DNA of 64,000 nucleotides from Flavobacterium sp. RSP15 (GTDB lineage Bacteria; Bacteroidota; Bacteroidia; Flavobacteriales; Flavobacteriaceae): NCBI RefSeq assembly GCF_003968755.1, contig NZ_RYDL01000006.1, positions 124,001 to 188,000 of the forward strand, read 5' to 3'. Shown piece by piece: positions 17,572 to 27,723 of this stretch (position 1 is its first letter; each line of letters starts with the position of its first letter). The notes under the pieces were generated by a model. It saw only the letters and a program-made list of their open reading frames with translations, ran no database searches and was not told where the DNA came from. The position numbers and the translations under genes were made by a program.

Positions 17572-19332
17572 ATGAAATTTTTAGGAAATGTATTAGCGAC
17601 TATTATAGGTATTTTTGTTTTCTTCATGTTATTCTTTTTTGGAATAATCCTTGTTGGAGCCATTTTTGGCGGTGAATCTGAAGGCGTTACGATAAAAGAC
17701 AATTCTGTTATTGAACTGAATTTAGAAGACATACAGAATGATTATGCCGGGAAATACAAAGATCCGTGGATGACTATTTTTTCAGAAAACAAAAAAGTAG
17801 GTTTATCTGATATTATCAATGCCGTTGAAGCGGCTGAAACGGATGATGATATCAAAGGAATTTCTATATTGAACAATGTTTCATCGCTAGGAATGGCTCA
17901 GAGTAAGGCCTTGAGAGATGCTTTGGAACACTTTAAAAAATCAGGAAAATTCGTCATGGCTTACGCCAACTCCTATTCGCAAAAAGAATATTACTTAAAT
18001 TCTGTGGCCAGTCCCATTTATATAAATCCTGTGGGAGATATGGATTTCAAAGGACTTTCTGCTGAACTTATGTTTTTTAAAGACTTTCAGGAAAAATCAG
18101 GGCTAAAAATGGAAGTAATCCGCCATGGAAAATACAAAAGTGCTGTGGAGCCGTTTTTAGAAAATAAAATGAGTGATGCTAATAGAGAACAAACGACAGC
18201 TTTACTGAATTCTGTTTGGAACTCCATCACCGCTGACATTGCTAAAAGCAGAAACATCTCTGTGGCTAAATTAAATGAAATTGCCAACGGACTTCTTGCA
18301 AGAACTCCGGAAATGGCAAAAAACCAAAAATTAGTAGATATCATTGCTTATGAAGATGTGTACCATAATGCCATACGAAAAGTGCTTAATGTAACTACAG
18401 ATAAGGAATACAACAAAGTATCTGTAATTGATTATGCACAGAAAATCGCTACCACTTCCCAAAGTTCTGACAGCACGGATGAAATTGCCATTATTTATGC
18501 CCAAGGAGAAATTATGAGTGGCGAAGGAGATGTCAATGTGATTGGTGAAGGTTCAATGCGTCGCTCGTTACAAGAAGCTCGAAAAAACAAAAATGTAAAG
18601 GCAATTGTACTTCGCATTGACAGTCCGGGCGGAAGTGCTTTGACCTCAGATTTAATCTGGAGAGAGATTGAACTGACTAAAAAAGTAAAACCCGTAGTCG
18701 TTTCTATGGGTAATTATGCGGCTTCAGGCGGGTATTATATTGCGTGTAATGCAAACACTATATTTGCTGAAGCGAACACAATCACTGGTTCCATTGGTGT
18801 TTTTGGAATATTGCCAAACTTTACGCCATTAGCCACTAAAATAGGAATATATACGGAACAGGTTAAAACACATGAAAATTCCGCCAATTACAGTCCTTTT
18901 GTTCCCATTGATGAAAACTTCAAAGCAGTTACGCTGGAAGGTGTGGAACACATTTACAAAACTTTTGTAACCCATGTGGCTGAAGGACGCAAGATGACAT
19001 TTGCACAAGTAGATGCTATTGCGCAAGGTAGAGTTTGGACAGGTTCAGAAGCCTTGAAAATTGGACTCGTAGATAAAATTGGAGGATTAGACGATGCTAT
19101 TGCGAAAGCGGCTTCCTTGGGGAAAACAAAAAATTACAGCACTCAAAATTATCCAGAATACGAGAAAAACTTTGATGATCTTTTAGCAAATCTTCCTTTT
19201 GCAAAATCGAAAGCAGATTTTATAAAAGAAGAAATAGGGGAAGAAAATTATCGTATTATGCAGGAAATTAAAAAAATACAAATGCAAAAAGGCGTTCAAG
19301 CCTTAATGCCGTTTGAAATTAACATGCATTAA
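17572..19332 (+). CDS. sppA: signal peptide peptidase SppA, 67 kDa type
   Basis: Membrane-anchored serine protease that degrades cleaved signal peptides. The 586-residue protein has an N-terminal membrane segment (NVLATIIGIFVFFMLFFFGI), an N-terminal repeat carrying the catalytic Lys in IRHGKYKSAVEPF, and a C-terminal repeat carrying the catalytic Ser in VSMGNYAASGGYYIA, preceded by LRIDSPGGSA and followed by NTITGSIGVFG. This is the Ser-Lys dyad of the long, Gram-negative SppA. The start chosen is ATG 17572, directly before the membrane segment; the longer frame from 17482 starts in the promoter. Terminator follows at 19355. Confidence 0.94.
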   Translation: MKFLGNVLATIIGIFVFFMLFFFGIILVGAIFGGESEGVTIKDNSVIELNLEDIQNDYAGKYKDPWMTIFSENKKVGLSDIINAVEAAETDDDIKGISILNNVSSLGMAQSKALRDALEHFKKSGKFVMAYANSYSQKEYYLNSVASPIYINPVGDMDFKGLSAELMFFKDFQEKSGLKMEVIRHGKYKSAVEPFLENKMSDANREQTTALLNSVWNSITADIAKSRNISVAKLNEIANGLLARTPEMAKNQKLVDIIAYEDVYHNAIRKVLNVTTDKEYNKVSVIDYAQKIATTSQSSDSTDEIAIIYAQGEIMSGEGDVNVIGEGSMRRSLQEARKNKNVKAIVLRIDSPGGSALTSDLIWREIELTKKVKPVVVSMGNYAASGGYYIACNANTIFAEANTITGSIGVFGILPNFTPLATKIGIYTEQVKTHENSANYSPFVPIDENFKAVTLEGVEHIYKTFVTHVAEGRKMTFAQVDAIAQGRVWTGSEALKIGLVDKIGGLDDAIAKAASLGKTKNYSTQNYPEYEKNFDDLLANLPFAKSKADFIKEEIGEENYRIMQEIKKIQMQKGVQALMPFEINMH

Positions 19333-19354
19333 AGAAAAAGATAAAGCTGCTATT

Positions 19355-19389
19355 AAATCCGTTTTTGCATTTGCTTAAACGGATTTTTT
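19355..19389 (+). terminator. terminator after sppA
   Basis: AAATCCGTTT and AAACGGATTT form a stem with a 12-base loop, then a T run. Confidence 0.8.
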
Positions 19390-19453
19390 CATACAATATA
19401 GTTAAAGTATTGTTTATAAAAACACCATAAAAGTTACACTGCCCTAAAAATAC

Positions 19454-19461
19454 TATTTTTG
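19454..19461 (+). promoter_or_regulatory. promoter -7 element of the AsmA-like gene
   Basis: TATTTTTG matches TAnnTTTG, 58 bases upstream of the start at 19519. Confidence 0.55.
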
Positions 19462-19518
19462 TAAAGGAATACAAGGCACCATTTTTGCCAAAGATATAAA
19501 TCTAAAGACATTCAAATC

Positions 19519-22131
19519 ATGCTAAAGAAAGTTTTAAAAATCATCGGAATACTCGTTATCCTGCTCGTCTTGACTTTATTTGCAGCTCCTTTTCTGTTTA
19601 AAGACCAAATAAAAGCCAAAATTTCTCAAGTCATCAATGAAAAAGTAGATGCCAAAGTCACCTTTGCGGAAGCGGACTTAAGCTTATTCAAAAATTTTCC
19701 TAATGCAAATGTAACACTGGAAAAACTAGTCATCATAAACAAAGCTCCTTTTGAAGGCGACACATTGCTATCACTGGGCGAATTGAATTTAAAAATGTCT
19801 ATTAAGGAACTTTTTAAAGGCAAAAATGAAGCGATAGTTATTGACGGAATCACTTCGAAAAACGGATTAATCAATATCATTTTCAATAAAGACGGACTAG
19901 GGAATTATGACATTGCATTGAAAGAGAAAAAAACGGCAGCCGATGGAACAAGCAGTCCGTTATCCTTAAAAATCCAAGAGTATAAAATCGAAAATTTCAA
20001 ATTTCGTTATATTGACGAAAGTTCAAAAATAAAAATGGTTGTCGACAGTTTGAACCACGAAGGAACTGGAGATTTTGCAGCCCAAAAATTAGATTTGGTA
20101 ACCAAATCTACTGCAAAAATATCGCTGGATATGGAACAAGTCAATTACATGAAAAATGTTGCTTTGACTCTGGACGCCGTTTTGGGAATCGATTTAGAAA
20201 AAAGTAAATACACCTTCAAAGAAAATAAAGCGTTAATCAACCAATTGCCGCTGGAATTTGATGGATTTATTCAAATGGTGGAAGCCGGTCAACAGTATGA
20301 TTTGAAATTTAAAACGCCTACTTCCTCCTTCAAAAATTTCTTGGGAATAATTCCTGCAGCCTATGCCTCACGCTTAGACAACGTAAAAACAACTGGTGAT
20401 TTTACTGTAGCAGGTTTTGCAAAAGGCTTGTATTCTGACACAACGGTGCCAAAATTTAATATAGAAATCGCTTCCCATAATGCTTCCTTTAAATACCCTG
20501 ACTTACCAAAAACAGTTCAAAACATCATTATTGACACAAAAATCACCAATGAAACCGGAATTTTAAATGACACGTATGTCAATATTGACCAACTTTCTTT
20601 CAAGATAGATCAAGATGTTTTTAATGCCAAAGCCAACATCAAAAACATTACTCAAAACGCACTAGTTGATGCCATGTTAAAAGGAACTATCAATTTGTCC
20701 AATCTTTCTAAAGCGTATCCTATAAAACTCGATAAGCCATTATCCGGGATTTTAAAGGCTGATGTTACGACTAAATTTGACATGCAATCGGTAGAGAAAA
20801 GTCAGTACGAAAATATCAATAATGCGGGAACCATGAGTTTATCAGGCTTCCAGTATGCCGATGAAAATGGAAAAACAATGAACATTAGTACTGCGATCGT
20901 TCAATTCAATCCAAGTCAAGTTAATTTGAAAGAACTGAATGCGACTACTGGGAAGAGTGACATTAGCGTGACTGGAGTTTTAGAGAATTTTTATGGATTT
21001 ATATTTAGAAATCAAGAATTGAAAGGAAACTTTTATATGAATTCTAAACAATTGGCCATTGACGATTTTATGACAACTGGTGAAACGACTAAAACTAAAA
21101 CTAAAAAGGCAGATGCCATGAAGATTCCTGCTTTCTTAAATTGTACGCTTACCGCAAAAGCGACTACGGTGCTATATGATAATCTGACTCTGAAAGATGT
21201 TTCGGGAAAACTGATTGTGAAAGATGAAAAAGTGACTTTAGAAAATGTAAAAACATCTATTTTTGGGGGAACTATTGCGGTGAATGGAGCTGTTTCCACA
21301 AAAGGAAAAACACTGGTTTTTAATATGGATTTAAAATTAAATCAAGTTGATATTGCGCAATCCTTCAACCAACTGGATCTGTTGAAAAAAATTGCTCCAA
21401 TTTCCGGAATCATCAACGGGAAATTAAATTCAAGCATCAAATTGAACGGAAATCTTGATGCAACAGCACTGACTCCTGACTTGAAAACCCTTACTGGAGA
21501 TTTACTAGGACAACTGCTTTCCACGACTGTAAACTCAACTAATTCGACTTTGCTGACCGCTTTAGGTGCTAACTTGAAATTCATTGACGTCAGTAAAATC
21601 AATTTAAATGATTTGAAAGCGGCAGTTACGTTCAAAGATGGAAAAGTAAATGTAAAACCTTTTGATATCAAGTACAAAGACATCAAGGCAACCATTGGAG
21701 GAACGCACGGTTTTGACCAAAGCATGAATTATAATTTAAAATTTGATGTTCCCGCTAAATATTTAGGTTCAGAGGCCAATGCTTTAATAGCAAAATTATC
21801 TGCTGCAGATGCGGCAAAATTAGAAAGCTTTCCGATAAATGCTGTATTGGTGGGTAATTTTACAAATCCAAAAATCACAACGGACATCAACAATGCGGTA
21901 GCTAAATTGACCACTCAACTCATAAACCAACAAAAAGACAGACTGGTAAAACAAGGAACGTCCGCTTTGACGGATTACATCAATAAAAACAAAAAGCCAG
22001 GAGATACGACAAAAACGGCCACTCCTAAAATTCCGGTAACTAAGGAAGAAGTAAAATCTAAGGCCGCAGCATTATTAAACGGATTTTTTAATAAGAAAAG
22101 TAAAGCAGCAGATACGACAAAAGTAAACTAA
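19519..22131 (+). CDS. AsmA family envelope protein
   Basis: An 870-residue protein with one N-terminal membrane helix (MLKKVLKIIGILVILLVL and onward) and a long periplasmic part typical of AsmA/YhjG-like proteins: KAKISQVINEKVDAKVTFAE, then repeated amphipathic beta segments (SLGELNLKMSIKELF, ALVDAMLKGTINLSNL, SSIKLNGNLD) and a C-terminal DUF3971/AsmA_2-like region with FNQLDLLKKIAPISGIINGK. AsmA proteins are large bridge-like proteins thought to move lipids or influence outer-membrane assembly. A low-complexity Lys/Thr-rich tail (GDTTKTATPK) ends it. Monocistronic with its own promoter. Confidence 0.88.
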   Translation: MLKKVLKIIGILVILLVLTLFAAPFLFKDQIKAKISQVINEKVDAKVTFAEADLSLFKNFPNANVTLEKLVIINKAPFEGDTLLSLGELNLKMSIKELFKGKNEAIVIDGITSKNGLINIIFNKDGLGNYDIALKEKKTAADGTSSPLSLKIQEYKIENFKFRYIDESSKIKMVVDSLNHEGTGDFAAQKLDLVTKSTAKISLDMEQVNYMKNVALTLDAVLGIDLEKSKYTFKENKALINQLPLEFDGFIQMVEAGQQYDLKFKTPTSSFKNFLGIIPAAYASRLDNVKTTGDFTVAGFAKGLYSDTTVPKFNIEIASHNASFKYPDLPKTVQNIIIDTKITNETGILNDTYVNIDQLSFKIDQDVFNAKANIKNITQNALVDAMLKGTINLSNLSKAYPIKLDKPLSGILKADVTTKFDMQSVEKSQYENINNAGTMSLSGFQYADENGKTMNISTAIVQFNPSQVNLKELNATTGKSDISVTGVLENFYGFIFRNQELKGNFYMNSKQLAIDDFMTTGETTKTKTKKADAMKIPAFLNCTLTAKATTVLYDNLTLKDVSGKLIVKDEKVTLENVKTSIFGGTIAVNGAVSTKGKTLVFNMDLKLNQVDIAQSFNQLDLLKKIAPISGIINGKLNSSIKLNGNLDATALTPDLKTLTGDLLGQLLSTTVNSTNSTLLTALGANLKFIDVSKINLNDLKAAVTFKDGKVNVKPFDIKYKDIKATIGGTHGFDQSMNYNLKFDVPAKYLGSEANALIAKLSAADAAKLESFPINAVLVGNFTNPKITTDINNAVAKLTTQLINQQKDRLVKQGTSALTDYINKNKKPGDTTKTATPKIPVTKEEVKSKAAALLNGFFNKKSKAADTTKVN

Positions 22132-22242
22132 AGTAACTTTACAAAATATAATAAAGAGGATTTTAGGTGATGACATTCCTCTTTTCTTGGCTAGCAATAT
22201 TGGGTTTGTGATTTGTCTGCATGATGTTTTCGTGTAGCTGTA

Positions 22243-22357
22243 CGTGCGTAAAGGATGGTAGCGGCATCCTTTTATGAAGCGCAGCGGAATAAAAGATACA
22301 GCGGACAGCCTGACCTTTTTTTAAAATTTTTATTTTAAAAAAAGGATACGCCCAAAA
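22243..22357 (-). repeat. GGGCGTRTCC-type dispersed repeat, copy 1
   Basis: Read on the minus strand: GGGCGTATCC, then GGTCAGGCTGTCCGCTGTAT, CTTCATAAAAGGAT, and CCATCCTTTACGC at the end. The same ordered blocks occur at 30265-30393 and 31654-31754. The inner part contains an AAAAGAT/ATCTTTT-like inverted repeat. Confidence 0.75.
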
Positions 22358-22366
22358 TTATATTAC

Positions 22367-23161
22367 TTAAACCGCAATTGTAACCATATACCCTTCGGAA
22401 CCACGGACATTAAAAACGGTTCCGTCTTCAAAAAGTAAATATTGCCCTTTTATTCCGGTAAGCTTCCCCTGAAACTGTGGTGTTTTATCTAAGCTCAAAC
22501 TGTTTACCTTATTTGGATACTGCAAAACGGGGAAGTGCATCTCATACAAATCATTTTTTTGCGAATAAAAATATTCCTGAACTTCGGTTGGAATAAGATT
22601 CTCAACCTTCAATCGTTCTGCGATTAAGTCAATTTGCTCCACATTGTTAGTCAGCATTTTTCTCCAATTGGTTTTATCGGCATAATAATTTTTCAATGCT
22701 ACCTCCGTAATTCCTGCTAAGTATCTATTAGGGACTTCTACAATAGAAATGGCTTGGGTTGCGCCCTGATCAATCCATCGAGTTGGCACTTGCGACTTGC
22801 GGGTAACACCTACCTTGACTTCGCTGGACAAAGCCAGATACACAATATGCGGTTGCAATTGTACTTTTTCTTCATACGCTAAATCCCGATCCTGAATTCC
22901 AAGATGGGCGGTGCTCAACTCCGGTTTCATAATCCAATCGCCAACAGCTGCACTGGAATAGAAACAATCATAACAAAATCCCTGACGGAATATTTTTTTC
23001 TTCTTGCCACAATTCAAACATTGATATCCCACAAAATTGATTTCCAGTTCTTTATTCAACAACTGATTCACGTTTAAAAAACTATTCTCAAAAACCAAGT
23101 AATATTGAATTGGATTTCCAAATTCAGTTTGCATTTTTGTAAGTACACCTTCGTATGTCAT
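22367..23161 (-). CDS. DUF2797 domain protein
   Basis: A 264-residue cytoplasmic protein of the DUF2797 family. A zinc ribbon is visible as YQCLNCGKKKKIFRQGFCYDC, followed by HIVYLALSSEVKVGVTR and IPTRW-like text (VPTRWIDQGATQA), which recalls a GIY-YIG fold, and LAGITEVALKNYYADKTNW. I placed the start at ATG 23161 (MTYEGVLTKMQ), because the 24 residues before it have no family look and run into the promoter region of the divergent gene. Function unknown; a nucleic-acid role is suggested only by the GIY-YIG resemblance and the zinc ribbon. Confidence 0.8.
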   Translation of the reverse strand: MTYEGVLTKMQTEFGNPIQYYLVFENSFLNVNQLLNKELEINFVGYQCLNCGKKKKIFRQGFCYDCFYSSAAVGDWIMKPELSTAHLGIQDRDLAYEEKVQLQPHIVYLALSSEVKVGVTRKSQVPTRWIDQGATQAISIVEVPNRYLAGITEVALKNYYADKTNWRKMLTNNVEQIDLIAERLKVENLIPTEVQEYFYSQKNDLYEMHFPVLQYPNKVNSLSLDKTPQFQGKLTGIKGQYLLFEDGTVFNVRGSEGYMVTIAV

Positions 23162-23256
23162 TGTGATTAAAGTTTCCCGTTTAACACATCTAGTTAAACA
23201 AATTTTGTTATTTTTGGTAAAGTTATAACTCATAATTCATAATTCATAATTTAAAA

Positions 23257-24780
23257 ATGCCACTAACCATAATCAATTCGTTTGCCTCTTGGGTTCTCAA
23301 ACAAAGAATCCATCAGATCGAACTTTTCTTGAAATATCCAAACGAGGTTCAGGAAGAATTGCTCATGAATTTAATTCAGTCATCTAAAAATACTGTTTTA
23401 GGCAAACAATATGATTATGCTTCGATTCATTCCTATGCCACTTTTGCCGATAGAATTCCGATCTCTACTTACGAAGAATTACAACCATTGATTGAAAGAA
23501 CCCGTAAATGTGAGCAGAATGTTTTTTGGGAAACACCGATAAAATGGTTTGCCAAATCCAGTGGAACCACAAATGCCAAAAGCAAATTCATACCCGTAAG
23601 CAACGAAGCCCTGGAAGGATGTCATTATAAAGGCACTAAGGATTTGTTGTGCTTGTATTTGAATAATAATGAAGATTCAGAACTGTTTCTTGGAAAAAGC
23701 CTGCGTCTTGGCGGAAGCTCTCAAATCTATGAAGACAACAATACGTTCTTTGGAGATTTATCTGCGATATTAATCGAAAACATGCCTATTTGGGCTGAAT
23801 ATAGCAGTACCCCGAGCAACAAAATTTCCTTGATGAGCGAATGGGAAACTAAAATTGCTGCCATTATAAACGAAACAAAAAACGAAAATGTAACCAGTTT
23901 TGCCGGAGTTCCTTCCTGGATGCTGGTTTTAATGAATAAAATGCTCGAAGAAACCGGAAAAGGAAATCTATTTGAAATTTGGCCAAATTTGGAAGTTTAC
24001 TTTCACGGCGGCGTAAATTTTGAACCATACCGGGAACAATACCAAAAAATACTCCCAAAAAAAGAGTTTAAATATTACGAAATATACAATGCTTCCGAAG
24101 GTTTTTTTGCCATTCAGGATTTAAATAATTCTAGTGATTTATTGTTGATGTTGGATTACGGAATTTTCTATGAATTCATCCCAATGGATACTTTTGGGAC
24201 CCCGGATCAAAAAACGATTCGATTGGCAGATGTGGAATTGTTCAAGAATTATGCTTTGGTCATTACCACCAATTCTGGTTTGTGGCGCTATTTGATTGGT
24301 GATACTGTTCGTTTCACCTCATTGAATCCATACCGAATTCGGGTGACGGGAAGAACCAAGCATCACATTAATGTTTTTGGTGAAGAATTGATGGTTGAAA
24401 ATACAGATCAGGCTATTGCCAAAGCGTGCAAACTAACCCAGACGGAAGTAGTCGATTACACCGTTGCGCCTATATTTATGGAAGGCAAAGAAAAAGGTGC
24501 TCACGAATGGATGATTGAATTTAAAAATCCTCCAGCTGATGTATCACAATTCCAGAAAGCATTAGACGAAGCGATACAATCCTTAAACTCCGATTATGAA
24601 GCGAAGCGTTACAACAACATGACATTAAATCTGTTAGTAATCAATGTAGCGCGAAAAAATTTGTTTTATGATTGGTTAAAATGCAAGGACAAATTGGGTG
24701 GACAACACAAAATTCCAAGACTTTCTAACCAAAGAGATTATTTGGAACAACTGAAAAGCATGCAGTTTCAAAGCGTATAA
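23257..24780 (+). CDS. GH3 auxin-responsive promoter family protein
   Basis: A 507-residue member of the bacterial GH3 family, an ANL-superfamily adenylating enzyme group that in plants joins amino acids to acyl acids. Visible are the ATP-binding motif WFAKSSGTTNAKSKFIPVS, SFAGVPSWMLVLM, the YNASEGFFAIQ motif (adenine binding), GLWRYLIGDTVRF and GRTKHHINVFGEELM. The bacterial substrate is unknown. It is divergent from the DUF2797 gene, and a tiny lipoprotein gene follows after 14 bases. Confidence 0.88.
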   Translation: MPLTIINSFASWVLKQRIHQIELFLKYPNEVQEELLMNLIQSSKNTVLGKQYDYASIHSYATFADRIPISTYEELQPLIERTRKCEQNVFWETPIKWFAKSSGTTNAKSKFIPVSNEALEGCHYKGTKDLLCLYLNNNEDSELFLGKSLRLGGSSQIYEDNNTFFGDLSAILIENMPIWAEYSSTPSNKISLMSEWETKIAAIINETKNENVTSFAGVPSWMLVLMNKMLEETGKGNLFEIWPNLEVYFHGGVNFEPYREQYQKILPKKEFKYYEIYNASEGFFAIQDLNNSSDLLLMLDYGIFYEFIPMDTFGTPDQKTIRLADVELFKNYALVITTNSGLWRYLIGDTVRFTSLNPYRIRVTGRTKHHINVFGEELMVENTDQAIAKACKLTQTEVVDYTVAPIFMEGKEKGAHEWMIEFKNPPADVSQFQKALDEAIQSLNSDYEAKRYNNMTLNLLVINVARKNLFYDWLKCKDKLGGQHKIPRLSNQRDYLEQLKSMQFQSV

Positions 24781-24794
24781 AAATAATTGAAAAG

Positions 24795-24944
24795 ATGAAA
24801 AATACCCTCTACATCTTGATTGTTCTTTATGTATTGAGTTCCTGCGGACCACATAGAATGAGTTGTGGTGCCAGAGGAATTTGTAAATCTTCCGAAAAAC
24901 AAACACTGGAAAAACCTGAAAAAATATTTAGCATTAAAGTATAA
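24795..24944 (+). CDS. 49-residue small lipoprotein
   Basis: A short gene directly after the GH3 gene. It starts MKNTLYILIVLYVLSSCGPH: charged N-terminus, hydrophobic core and lipobox LSSC, so the Cys would be lipidated. The mature peptide has Cys residues in MSCGARGICK and a Lys/Glu-rich tail. The 14-base spacing and shared terminator suggest cotranscription with the GH3 gene. I recall similar tiny proteins from Flavobacterium, with the GPHRM-CGARGICK motif conserved, but no function. Confidence 0.7.
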   Translation: MKNTLYILIVLYVLSSCGPHRMSCGARGICKSSEKQTLEKPEKIFSIKV

Positions 24945-24949
24945 AACAA

Positions 24950-24988
24950 AAAAGCTATCCAAAAATCACTTTTTGGATAGCCTTTTTT
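24950..24988. terminator. bidirectional terminator between the small lipoprotein gene and serB
   Basis: GCTATCCAAAAA pairs with TTTTTGGATAGC, with A runs before and T runs after. It ends both the plus-strand lipoprotein transcript and the minus-strand serB. Confidence 0.85.
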
Positions 24989-25006
24989 TATAATTACTGC
25001 AGTATT

Positions 25007-26242
25007 TTACTCCTCCATCATATCAATATGCCTGTCATGGTAGCCTAACAGGTACAAAACACCGTCGAGACCCAAGCTGGAAATAGAACTTTCTGCTTTT
25101 TCTTTTACCGTTGGTTTGGCATGAAAAGCAATTCCTAAACCTGCCAAATTCAACATAGGCAAATCATTCGCACCATCACCTACCGCAATAGTTTGGTTGA
25201 TATGAATGCCTTCCTTATCAGCAATTGCCTGAAGGTATTCCGCTTTCTTTTTACCATCCACAATTTCACCTAAATAGTTACCTGTCAATTTTCCGTCTTT
25301 AATTTCCAATTCATTCGCATGAACATAATCAATACCTAATTCTTTTTGCAGGTACTTCCCAAAAAACGTAAAACCTCCGGACAATATAGCGGTTTTATAA
25401 CCGTAATATTTCAAGGCCTTCATCAATCGATGTGCTCCTTTAGTAATAGGCAGATTTTCAGCAACTGTTTGCAGTACCTCTTCACTCAAGCCTTCAAGCA
25501 AGGCCATGCGTTGCTTGAAGCTTTCGCTAAAATCGATTTCACCGTTCATGGCTGCTTCTGTGATTGCTCTAACTTGCTCTCCCACACCCGCTAATTCAGC
25601 CAATTCATCAATGACTTCGGTTTGTATTAAGGTCGAATCCATATCAAAACACACCAAACGGCGGTTTCTGCGATACATGTTGTCTTCCTGAAAAGAAATA
25701 TCTACATCCAATGTTCTGGAAATTTCCATAAAACTGGCGGTCATGAACGTTTTATCTACAATCGTTCCTGTAACCGACAATTGTATGCACGAACGAGGGA
25801 ATTCTTCTTTATCAATAATAGATACCCTGCCGGTTAATCTTTTAATTGCATCAATATTCAAATTTTGGTTGGACAGTATTTTGGTTACAGCCGCTAATTG
25901 AACCGCTGTCAGTGTCTCTCCTAAAACATTGATGCTGTAGCGTTGTTTGCGCTGCGCTTTGACCCAAATTTCGTAATCTGCAATGGATATAGGAATAAAC
26001 TTGACTTTGACACCCAATTCGTATGCTTTAAATAACAAGTCTTTTAAAACTGGACCAGAAGAAGAACCCGCTTTTATTTCAAATAAAATACCTAAAGAAA
26101 GCGTATCATGAATATCCGCTTGTCCAATATCTAAAATAATAGCATCATAAGTAGCCAAGATGGATGTTAAACCAGCAGTGACTCCCGGTTTATCTTGTCC
26201 AGAAACTTTTAATAAAATTACCTCTATCTCGTCTTTTTGCAT
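25007..26242 (-). CDS. serB: phosphoserine phosphatase with ACT-like N-terminus
   Basis: Last step of serine synthesis: dephosphorylates phosphoserine. The 411-residue protein has an N-terminal ACT-like regulatory region (LLKVSGQDKPGVTAGLTSIL, then a second one around VTGTIVDKTFM) and a HAD phosphatase domain: nucleophile DMDSTLIQTEVIDELAEL, AILSGGFTFFGKYL, KAEYL, and the metal-binding VGDGANDLPML. I chose the ATG at 26242 (MQKDEIEVILLK) over a longer frame that has no family similarity. Regulation by serine through the ACT part is likely. Confidence 0.94.
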   Translation of the reverse strand: MQKDEIEVILLKVSGQDKPGVTAGLTSILATYDAIILDIGQADIHDTLSLGILFEIKAGSSSGPVLKDLLFKAYELGVKVKFIPISIADYEIWVKAQRKQRYSINVLGETLTAVQLAAVTKILSNQNLNIDAIKRLTGRVSIIDKEEFPRSCIQLSVTGTIVDKTFMTASFMEISRTLDVDISFQEDNMYRRNRRLVCFDMDSTLIQTEVIDELAELAGVGEQVRAITEAAMNGEIDFSESFKQRMALLEGLSEEVLQTVAENLPITKGAHRLMKALKYYGYKTAILSGGFTFFGKYLQKELGIDYVHANELEIKDGKLTGNYLGEIVDGKKKAEYLQAIADKEGIHINQTIAVGDGANDLPMLNLAGLGIAFHAKPTVKEKAESSISSLGLDGVLYLLGYHDRHIDMMEE

Positions 26243-26348
26243 CTTATATATAATTGATTTAGAATGTACAAAAATCGACAATCTGACGTTGATAAAAAAT
26301 AATAATGTTCCTTTTTTTGAACAATAACAAATAGTGTAATTTCCCCAT

Positions 26349-26381
26349 AAAAAAACCTGTTCAAATGAATGAACAGGTTTA
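26349..26381 (-). terminator. terminator after clpX
   Basis: On the minus strand AAACCTGTTCA and TGAACAGGTTT form a stem, followed by a T run, 24 bases past the clpX stop. Confidence 0.85.
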
Positions 26382-26404
26382 TATTTTTAAGAAAAATGCA
26401 TTTT

Positions 26405-27637
26405 TTACGATGCAATCTCCAAACGCTTCAATAAGTTTTTATTCAACGTTTCTTTAGCATAAGTTACGTCAATTTCTAATACTTTATCATCAGAACTAGG
26501 CAATTCATACATCGCATCGGTCAAGATAGCTTCACATAACGAACGCAATCCACGTGCTCCTAATTTATATTCTAATGCTTTATCAACAATAAAATCCAGT
26601 GCTTCATTGGTAATCGTGAATTCAACATCATCCATCAAAAACAACTTCTCGTATTGTTTGATTAACGCATTTTTAGGTTGTGTCAAAATTGCACGCAAGG
26701 TTTCTCTATCTAAAGGATCCATGTGTGTCAATACTGGCAAACGACCAATAATCTCCGGAATCAAACCAAAATCTTTGATGTCTTTTGGAATAATGTATTG
26801 CAACAAATTGTCTTTGTCAATGTTGTCCACATTTTTTGAAGTGGAATACCCCACCGCTTGACGGTTCAATCGTTTCGAAATTATTCTTTCGATTCCATCA
26901 AAAGCACCACCGGCAATAAACAAAATATTTTGTGTATTTACCTCCACAAATTTTTGGTCCGGGTGCTTGCGTCCTCCTTTTGGTGGTACATTCACAACCG
27001 TTCCTTCCAATAATTTCAATAATGCTTGTTGCACCCCTTCACCGGAAACATCTCGCGTAATAGAAGGATTGTCACTTTTACGTGCAATTTTATCTATTTC
27101 GTCAATGAATACAATGCCGCGTTCGGCTTTGGCAACATCATAATCGGCAGCTTGTAAAAGACGTGTCAAAATACTTTCGACATCTTCCCCAACATAACCT
27201 GCTTCAGTAAGAACTGTCGCATCAACAATCGCTAAAGGCACATCCAACATTTTTGCAATGGTTTTAGCCACCAATGTTTTTCCTGTTCCTGTTTGTCCCA
27301 CCATGATGATGTTACTTTTTTCAATCTCAACCTCATCGTCCAGTTGCTGTTGCATCAAACGCTTGTAGTGATTGTAAACCGCAACCGACATCACCTTTTT
27401 AGTTTGGTCCTGTCCAATCACATATTGATCCAAAAACGCTCTGATTTCTTTTGGTTTCTTTAAAATCAAATCTCCAACCAGCTTTGAACTTCCACTAGAT
27501 TTTATTTCTTCAAGAACAATCCCGTGCGCTTGTTCAATACATTTATCACAGATATGTGCATTGATCCCAGCAATCAATAATTGGGTTTCTGGCTTCTTTC
27601 TTCCACAAAACGAACATTCTAATACTACTTTTGCCAT
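26405..27637 (-). CDS. clpX: ATP-dependent Clp protease ATP-binding subunit ClpX
   Basis: AAA+ unfoldase that feeds proteins to ClpP. N-terminal zinc-binding domain with [10 protein letters not shown] and HICDKC; Walker [15 protein letters not shown]; Walker [12 protein letters not shown]; the pore loop [10 protein letters not shown]; the IGF-type ClpP-docking region falls near [12 protein letters not shown]. The start is ATG 27637 ([11 protein letters not shown]), where ClpX proteins begin; the extra upstream frame lies in a repeat. It is downstream of clpP on the same strand. Confidence 0.96.
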   Translation of the reverse strand: MAKVVLECSFCGRKKPETQLLIAGINAHICDKCIEQAHGIVLEEIKSSGSSKLVGDLILKKPKEIRAFLDQYVIGQDQTKKVMSVAVYNHYKRLMQQQLDDEVEIEKSNIIMVGQTGTGKTLVAKTIAKMLDVPLAIVDATVLTEAGYVGEDVESILTRLLQAADYDVAKAERGIVFIDEIDKIARKSDNPSITRDVSGEGVQQALLKLLEGTVVNVPPKGGRKHPDQKFVEVNTQNILFIAGGAFDGIERIISKRLNRQAVGYSTSKNVDNIDKDNLLQYIIPKDIKDFGLIPEIIGRLPVLTHMDPLDRETLRAILTQPKNALIKQYEKLFLMDDVEFTITNEALDFIVDKALEYKLGARGLRSLCEAILTDAMYELPSSDDKVLEIDVTYAKETLNKNLLKRLEIAS

Positions 27638-27642
27638 TCTTT

Positions 27643-27718
27643 TAAGTCTAAAGTCAAAAGTCGTAAAGTCGAAAGTTCCTAGCATTGCTTTAGACTTTCG
27701 ACCTTAGACTTTCGACTA
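27643..27718. repeat. AAAGTC heptamer-type inverted repeat between clpX and clpP
   Basis: The spacer consists of reiterated AAGTCTAAAGTCAAAAGTCG-like units on one side and TTAGACTTTCGACCTTAGAC on the other, so it can form a long hairpin. A related TTTTGACTTTATGACATTTG tract sits at about 28766-28797, before tig. Confidence 0.7.
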
Positions 27719-27723
27719 TATTT

